10,997 bases of DNA, taken from contig JAPUJX010000300.1 of NCBI GenBank assembly GCA_027295975.1, forward strand, positions 1 through 10,997. Reading direction: 5' to 3'. Positions 7,247-10,997 of this stretch are shown here, one piece after another (the stretch's first letter is position 1; each line of letters starts with the position of its first letter). This DNA comes from Gammaproteobacteria bacterium. GTDB taxonomy: Bacteria > Pseudomonadota > Gammaproteobacteria > Pseudomonadales > Azotimanducaceae. The notes under the pieces are model-generated. The model saw nothing but the letters and a program-made list of their open reading frames with translations, had not been told where the DNA came from and ran no database searches. Both the position numbers and the translations under genes were made by a program.

Positions 7247-7930
7247 ATGATCGAGCTTTATACCGCATCCACCCCGAACGGCTGGAAGGCTTCGGTAACG
7301 TTGGAGGAACTCGAGATTCCATACAACGTCAATGCCATCAATCTGGGAGAGCAGACCCAGAAGGAGGAATGGTTTCTCAAACTCAATCCCAACGGGCGCA
7401 TACCGGTGATCGTGGATACGTCGAACGAGGATTTTCCAGTATTTGAAACGGGCGCCATCATGGTATACCTCGCCGAACAGGCCGGACGTCTGTTACCCAC
7501 GGATGTGAAGGGACGTTCCCTGGTAATGCAGTGGCTGATGTTTCAGATGGGCGGCATCGGACCGATGATGGGACAGGCGAACGTCTTTTTCCGCTACTTC
7601 CCCGAGAAGATTCAACCAGCCATCGATCGCTATCAGCACGAAACGCGGCGGTTGTTCGAGGTACTGGAGCGTCGCCTTGCCGAGAACGAGTGGCTCGCGG
7701 ACGATTTTTCGATTGCGGACCTTGCCAACTGGTGTTGGGTGCGCACCTACAAATGGTCCGGCGTATCCTCGGACGGCTTGCCAAACCTCAAACGCTGGCG
7801 CGATGCCATTCGTGAGCGGCCCGCGTGCCAGCGGGGCATCGAGGTACCACAGCGCCTCGACAACATGGAGAACGACGAAAAAGCCGCAGACAAGTTCTCG
7901 AAGAACGCCCGATCGATTCTGCAGACCTGA
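7247..7930 (+). CDS. Nu-class (YfcG/Ure2p-like) glutathione transferase / disulfide-bond oxidoreductase
   Basis: The 227-residue protein resembles E. coli YfcG from the first residue: [14 protein letters not shown] matches its N-terminus including Thr9 and Asn11, the glutathione-binding residues of the TPNG motif. It continues with [11 protein letters not shown] (cis-Pro53) and [12 protein letters not shown] (Glu67-Thr68, which grip the glutathione gamma-glutamyl group). The C-terminal domain has [15 protein letters not shown] and the FSIADLANW motif. YfcG-type enzymes show disulfide reductase activity with bound glutathione disulfide and weak transferase activity in the cytoplasm. The C-terminus is a little longer than YfcG and is charged ([16 protein letters not shown]). 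GAGG lies 6 nt before the ATG. It is first in a two-gene unit, 17 bp ahead of the isomerase-like gene. The physiological substrate here is unknown. Confidence 0.92.
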   Translation: MIELYTASTPNGWKASVTLEELEIPYNVNAINLGEQTQKEEWFLKLNPNGRIPVIVDTSNEDFPVFETGAIMVYLAEQAGRLLPTDVKGRSLVMQWLMFQMGGIGPMMGQANVFFRYFPEKIQPAIDRYQHETRRLFEVLERRLAENEWLADDFSIADLANWCWVRTYKWSGVSSDGLPNLKRWRDAIRERPACQRGIEVPQRLDNMENDEKAADKFSKNARSILQT

Positions 7931-7947
7931 CCGCACGAGTACCTGAT

Positions 7948-8616
7948 ATGACAGAACCCTTAACGATAGACGTCTTCTGGTCTTTCCGCAGTCCGTGGTC
8001 TTATCTTGCGACCCCGCGGCTGCTGGAGTGGAAACAGAATTACCAGTTGGAGGTGCGCTTCAAGCCGGTGTACCCCATCGCAATACGCACTCCCGATTTT
8101 TTCGACAACGTACCTCCGCTGTGGTTTCCGTATTTCATGCGGGATCTATTTCGCGTGGCGGAGTTTCTCGAATTGCCGTTGACCTGGCCAAATCCCGACC
8201 CGGTGGTGAACGAACCGGGTCCACAAGGCCGGCAGAGTTTTCCCAAAGAGCAGCCCTATATCCATCGTCTCACTCGACTGGGTGTCCTTGCCGAAGAGCG
8301 CGGCCGCGGTATTGAGTTTGCAAATCATGTGTCGAAATTGATCTGGAGTGGAACTGCCGATTGGCACGAAGGAGAACATCTCGCCGGCGCAACGGCGGCG
8401 GCAGGTCTGGATCTGGTGGAACTCGATGTCCGGGCGCAAAGCGAAGCCGAGCGGTTGACTGGCGTGATCGAAGCGAACCAGGCGGACCACGAGGCGGCGG
8501 GTCATTGGGGGGTGCCGACCTGCGTGTTCAACGGTGAACCGTTTTTTGGTCAAGACCGGTTGGATGTTCTGTTGTGGCGGTTGCGTAAGGAAGGTCTGCA
8601 GGAACGCCGTTCTTAG
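7948..8616 (+). CDS. DsbA-fold 2-hydroxychromene-2-carboxylate isomerase-like (kappa-GST family) protein
   Basis: The frame is open from 7825 inside the preceding gene, but ATG 7948 begins the recognisable domain and has GAG 8 nt upstream, giving 222 residues. The N-terminal strand DVFWSFRSPWSYLA (8-21) has the SPxSYL signature in which Ser15 replaces the DsbA cysteine, as in HCCA isomerases that use glutathione. A helical insertion (about 60-150) and the closing HWGVPTCVFNGEPFFGQDRLD (186-206), with the cis-Pro190 loop, complete the fold. HCCA isomerases act in naphthalene catabolism, but many relatives have other or unknown substrates. Insertions such as WPNPDPVVNEPGPQG (80-94) set it apart from the NahD type as far as I recall. 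It probably shares a transcript with the YfcG-like gene, which would supply or handle glutathione conjugates. Confidence 0.88.
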   Translation: MTEPLTIDVFWSFRSPWSYLATPRLLEWKQNYQLEVRFKPVYPIAIRTPDFFDNVPPLWFPYFMRDLFRVAEFLELPLTWPNPDPVVNEPGPQGRQSFPKEQPYIHRLTRLGVLAEERGRGIEFANHVSKLIWSGTADWHEGEHLAGATAAAGLDLVELDVRAQSEAERLTGVIEANQADHEAAGHWGVPTCVFNGEPFFGQDRLDVLLWRLRKEGLQERRS

Positions 8617-8709
8617 ACCGGGGTCTGACAAGGCCAGGCAAGACAAGCTAGCAGTCCGGTGTTTCCCTGAGAACCGCAGAACGGCCCGAGCCAAAGTTGG
8701 GGCGATCGA
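8617..8709. other. Convergent intergenic gap, no clear terminator
   Basis: Two converging genes end on either side of this 93-bp gap. AGACC-GG-GGTCT at 8615-8626 is an inverted repeat, but its loop is too short and no T-run follows on either strand, so it does not look like a rho-independent terminator. No ORF or RNA is apparent. Confidence 0.5.
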
Positions 8710-9255
8710 TCAGTGAGCGTGGCCTGAGTCGTCTTCGCCGCGCGCCGTCAGGATCTGATACTGTAGTTCAGAAAGCTCGGGCAGCTTCTGCAGAAATGCG
8801 ACCATAGCCCAGATGCGCTGATCATCGTGGGTCGGTCCCCAGGCCGGCATACCCGTTGCCTTGATGCCGTGTTTGATGATCCAGAACTGCCGAGCGGCCG
8901 CTTGGGTTTCACCATGCTCCTCTTCTTCATCATGGGTGGTCAGGTCAGGGGGGGCTGGGTAGAGACCCACGCTCATGTCGCTTTCGGTCCTGCCCGGCTC
9001 GAGATGGCACCCGGAACACATCTCGTTGTAGTCAGGACCGCCCGCGAGCAACAACTGCGAGTCATCGAGTTCCGGTACCGGAATGTCGCGGGCCGCCCGC
9101 TCGATCGAGCGCTCACGCAGGATTTCCAGGACCCAGGAGACGGGTGTCGTGTGGGGTACGTCGGCGCCGATCTGATATGCGCCCGAGTAGATGAAACCGC
9201 CGACCCCGAGGACGGCGACCCCGCAAAAAATCAACAAGGCACTAAGATATTTCAT
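8710..9255 (-). CDS. Membrane-anchored mono-haem cytochrome c
   Basis: The 181-residue protein starts with a hydrophobic helix (about 4-24) that has no clear cleavage site, so it is probably anchored in the inner membrane with the domain in the periplasm. The haem site CSGCH is at 80-84, and Met136 in ATGMPAWG is the likely distal ligand, giving a His/Met class I cytochrome. An acidic/His patch, HDEEEEHGE (108-116), lies between the two, and the C-terminus ends GHAH. The pattern ADVPH...RERSI...DIPVPEL followed by a single CxxCH domain and FWIIKHGIKATGMPAWG recalls cytochromes found beside copper-resistance genes in gammaproteobacteria; that is memory, not a search. It follows the His-rich protein gene by 51 bp and is probably co-transcribed. 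An electron-transfer role linked to metal handling is inferred. Confidence 0.9.
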   Translation of the reverse strand: MKYLSALLIFCGVAVLGVGGFIYSGAYQIGADVPHTTPVSWVLEILRERSIERAARDIPVPELDDSQLLLAGGPDYNEMCSGCHLEPGRTESDMSVGLYPAPPDLTTHDEEEEHGETQAAARQFWIIKHGIKATGMPAWGPTHDDQRIWAMVAFLQKLPELSELQYQILTARGEDDSGHAH

Positions 9256-9306
9256 GGGCGTTCCACAATGTGTCGGCTACCGGGGTGTTATCCATGGAAA
9301 TGCTCA

Positions 9307-9594
9307 TCAATGCGACTCGTGGGCACTCGAGTCCTCGTCGGAGTGGTGGGAGTCAGCGATTGTGTGTTCATCACGGTTGTCGCGGTCGTCGGCATGCTGC
9401 TCGTCCTGACATTTCTGAAGCATCGCCTTCATGACGGGATCGTTCTTGTCGGTCTGCGAGACATCCATTTCTTTCAGCGCGGCACAATCGGGTGACTCCG
9501 CTTTGTGCTCTTTGGGATCGTGGGCAAGGCTCAGGCCGGTATACAGCGCTAACATCAGGGTGCCGGCCAAAAGAAGGGAAACACGTTTGCTCAT
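9307..9594 (-). CDS. Small secreted His/Asp-rich protein, putative periplasmic metal binder
   Basis: The frame is open from 9669, but ATG 9594 is chosen because GGAGA (9602-9606) lies 7 nt upstream and a classic signal peptide starts there (MSKR, hydrophobic core, LSLA at 21-24). The product is 95 residues, about 71 after cleavage. The mature chain starts HDPKEH if cut after Ala24. It has two cysteines (37 and 62) separated by a helix-like stretch with several Met (DPVMKAMLQKC), then a tail rich in Asp, Glu and His. Eight His occur in the mature part, five of them after residue 75. I do not recognise a named family. The residue bias and the cytochrome partner suggest binding of copper or another divalent metal in the periplasm, which is an inference. 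Confidence 0.8.
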   Translation of the reverse strand: MSKRVSLLLAGTLMLALYTGLSLAHDPKEHKAESPDCAALKEMDVSQTDKNDPVMKAMLQKCQDEQHADDRDNRDEHTIADSHHSDEDSSAHESH

Positions 9595-9677
9595 TTTCAA
9601 GTCTCCATCGGTTTGCGAAAAAACGGCAGGCGGTCGGTGTGGGACCAAGTTCGCGTCTACTGTTACCATTCGAAATC

Positions 9678-9707
9678 AGTATCGCAAGATAGTTCAGACT
9701 TTGACAA
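9678..9707 (-). promoter_or_regulatory. Predicted sigma70-type promoter for the His-rich protein/cytochrome pair
   Basis: On the minus strand TTGTCA (9707-9702, 5/6 match to the -35) is followed after 18 nt by GATACT (9683-9678, 4/6 match to the -10), which is directly preceded by TGC, an extended -10. The element lies 83 nt before the ATG at 9594. Promoter motifs of this quality can occur by chance, but position and orientation fit. Confidence 0.45.
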
Positions 9708-9723
9708 CCGGGAGGGCGATAAC

Positions 9724-10725
9724 ATGAATCTGAAAGCAGCGGTGCTTGGCGGAGGTTCCTGGGGTACGACGGTTGCATCTTTAGTTGCGGGCAACCTGCC
9801 AACCAAGATCTGGGCGCGCCGACAGGATGTTGTCGACGAAATCAATCGTGAACACTCCAATGAAACCTATCTGCCGGGTGTGAAGCTTTCCGACAAGCTC
9901 ACTGCCAGTTCGGATATGGAGGAAGTCATCCGTGACGCGGATCTGCTCATCATGGGCGTTCCTTCGAAGGCCATGCGCGAGACGTTGCAGGCGGCATCCC
10001 GATATTTGCGGCCCTGGGTGCCGGTCATCAGCCTGGCGAAAGGTCTGGAACCGGAAACCCGAAATCGCATGACTCAGATCATCAAAGAGGTGTTGCCAGG
10101 TCATCCACCGGGGGTTCTGGCGGGTCCAAACCTCGCCCTGGAGGTTGCCAAAGGTTTCGCGGCGGCCAGCGTTCTCGCAATGGAGGAAGAGGTTGTCGTC
10201 AAACGGCTGCAACCGTATTTTCGCCGTGGGTTGTTCCGTACTTATACCAATACCGATGTCATTGGCTGCGAGTTGGGCGGTGCGTTCAAGAACGTGATCG
10301 CAATTGCCGCCGGTATGGGTGATGGGGCGGGGGCCGGCGAAAACACTCGCTCGGCGGTCGTGACCCGAGGGCTTGCGGAAATGACGCGGCTCGGAGTTGT
10401 GATGGGTGGGCAGGTGGCAACCTTCTCTGGCCTTGCGGGGTTGGGAGATCTGATGGCAACCTGTACAAGCCCCTTGAGCCGTAATCACATGGTGGGAGAA
10501 CAACTGGGTCAGGGCCGGGATCTGGTGGACATCATCAAAGACATGAATCAAATTGCCGAGGGGGTGAGGAGCAGCAAGGTAGTCGTCGAACTCGCCGAAC
10601 TGCATGGGGTGGAAATGCCCATTGCTCAGGAGGTGTACAAGGTCTGCCACAAAGGCGCCCTGGCGCGCCGGGCATTCCATGGCCTGCTGCGGCACCGTCC
10701 CGGTGCCGAAAGCGACGTGGGGTGA
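9724..10725 (+). CDS. gpsA: NAD(P)H-dependent glycerol-3-phosphate dehydrogenase
   Basis: This 333-residue cytoplasmic enzyme reduces dihydroxyacetone phosphate to sn-glycerol 3-phosphate, the backbone precursor of phospholipids. Length and motifs match GpsA: the Rossmann loop VLGGGSWGT (7-15), GVPSKAMRETL (78-88), SLAKGLE (103-109, Lys106), AGPNLALEVAKG (133-144), the catalytic-domain stretch GGAFKNVIAIAAGMGDG (185-201, Lys189), ENTRSAVVTRGLAEM (206-220), and GLGDLMATC (239-247). The family usually has Ser after GP (GPSFA); here it is GPN, a variant also seen in other lineages. The frame extends upstream to 9613, but ATG 9724 with GGAGG (9711-9715) 8 nt before it gives the normal N-terminus. 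The usual grxC-secB neighbours are absent. The C-terminus ends with a short RHRPGAESDVG tail. Confidence 0.96.
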   Translation: MNLKAAVLGGGSWGTTVASLVAGNLPTKIWARRQDVVDEINREHSNETYLPGVKLSDKLTASSDMEEVIRDADLLIMGVPSKAMRETLQAASRYLRPWVPVISLAKGLEPETRNRMTQIIKEVLPGHPPGVLAGPNLALEVAKGFAAASVLAMEEEVVVKRLQPYFRRGLFRTYTNTDVIGCELGGAFKNVIAIAAGMGDGAGAGENTRSAVVTRGLAEMTRLGVVMGGQVATFSGLAGLGDLMATCTSPLSRNHMVGEQLGQGRDLVDIIKDMNQIAEGVRSSKVVVELAELHGVEMPIAQEVYKVCHKGALARRAFHGLLRHRPGAESDVG

Positions 10726-10779
10726 CTCGGTCGCCACGCGGTGTAACATCTGCTTGTCCCGAACCGTAGAGGAACCGTC

Positions 10780-10997
10780 ATGCATCCCATTCCCGTCCGT
10801 AAAATGGAATTCGACATCCCAACCGCGGCCCAATTCAACCCGAAATGGGCGGCGGACAACATCCTGTTGTCCTATATGACCACGGGTGTGAGCCTTTATG
10901 TCGCTTACCTTGAACCTTTTCTCGTCAAGTCTCTCAGGCGGGTGTTGGATCAGGTGAGAGATGACGAATTGCGAGAAAACGTGGATCGCTTCTGCCG
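10780..10997 (+). CDS. Metal-dependent hydrolase-like protein (COG3687/PF10118 type), 5' part only
   Basis: The frame runs from ATG 10780 to the window edge without a stop, giving 72 full codons. AGAGGA (10768-10773) lies 6 nt upstream, a strong ribosome site. The visible residues begin HPIPVRKMEFDIP, then FNPKWAADN, a helix with SLYVAYLEPFLVKSLRRV, and DDELRENVDRFC. This order (VRxxxFDxP, NPxW, a YLEPFL helix followed by an acidic stretch and a D-x-F segment) fits the N-terminus of the predicted metal-dependent hydrolase family COG3687 as I remember it. The metal-ligand His residues of that family would lie beyond the edge, so activity cannot be judged. It follows gpsA by 54 bp on the same strand and could share its transcript. 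Confidence 0.7.
   Translation, partial: MHPIPVRKMEFDIPTAAQFNPKWAADNILLSYMTTGVSLYVAYLEPFLVKSLRRVLDQVRDDELRENVDRFC

Noticed and set aside
8615..8626. Inverted repeat AGACC-GG-GGTCT after the isomerase-like gene, possible terminator
   Set aside because: The two-base loop cannot form a normal hairpin and no T-run follows on either strand.
9701..9706. Perfect TTGACA on the plus strand just before gpsA
   Set aside because: A -10 at normal spacing would fall on the gpsA start codon, so it cannot serve this gene. It mostly overlaps the minus-strand -35 candidate.
9781..10833. 350-codon open frame on the minus strand opposite gpsA
   Set aside because: gpsA on the other strand carries all family motifs; the antisense frame is a His-rich shadow with no ribosome site or recognisable domain.

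Overview
The window is a gene-dense stretch of bacterial chromosome, moderately GC-rich, with short intergenic gaps and no mobile elements, CRISPR arrays or RNA genes that I can see. The gene content suggests a Gram-negative bacterium, most likely a proteobacterium and perhaps an environmental or marine gammaproteobacterium. It has an ActP-type acetate symporter, glutathione-linked enzymes, a periplasmic c-type cytochrome and exported proteins with signal peptides. This placement is inferred from gene families, not from a marker gene.

Left part (1-2716): an enoyl-CoA hydratase/isomerase-family enzyme on the minus strand diverges from a plus-strand pair. The pair is a small two-helix membrane protein (GTG start at 886) whose end overlaps the start of an ActP-like cation/acetate (monocarboxylate) symporter. 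The 86-bp divergent gap holds overlapping -10-like elements for both directions.

Middle part (2754-8616): a tight minus-strand operon encodes, in order of transcription, a GST-like protein, an exported YtcJ-type amidohydrolase and a thiamine-diphosphate enzyme of the acetolactate synthase superfamily. The gaps are 11 and 7 bp. The amidohydrolase carries an in-frame 9-bp tandem repeat (seven units) near its N-terminus. A 188-bp gap separates this operon from a divergent plus-strand pair: a YfcG/Ure2p-like (Nu-class) glutathione transferase and a DsbA-fold 2-hydroxychromene-2-carboxylate isomerase-like (kappa-GST) protein. Three glutathione-type enzymes with a carboligase/decarboxylase and an amidohydrolase look like a catabolic or detoxification module. 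Its substrate cannot be read from the sequence, and no regulator lies in the window.

Right part (8710-10997): a minus-strand pair encodes a small His/Asp-rich secreted protein and a membrane-anchored mono-haem cytochrome c, driven by a plausible sigma70-type promoter. Diverging from it is gpsA (glycerol-3-phosphate dehydrogenase, phospholipid precursor synthesis), followed by the 5' end of a gene resembling the COG3687 predicted metal-dependent hydrolases, cut by the window edge.

Most families here are recognisable. The least explained items are the glutathione-linked gene cluster, the repeat inside the amidohydrolase, and the His-rich protein paired with the cytochrome.
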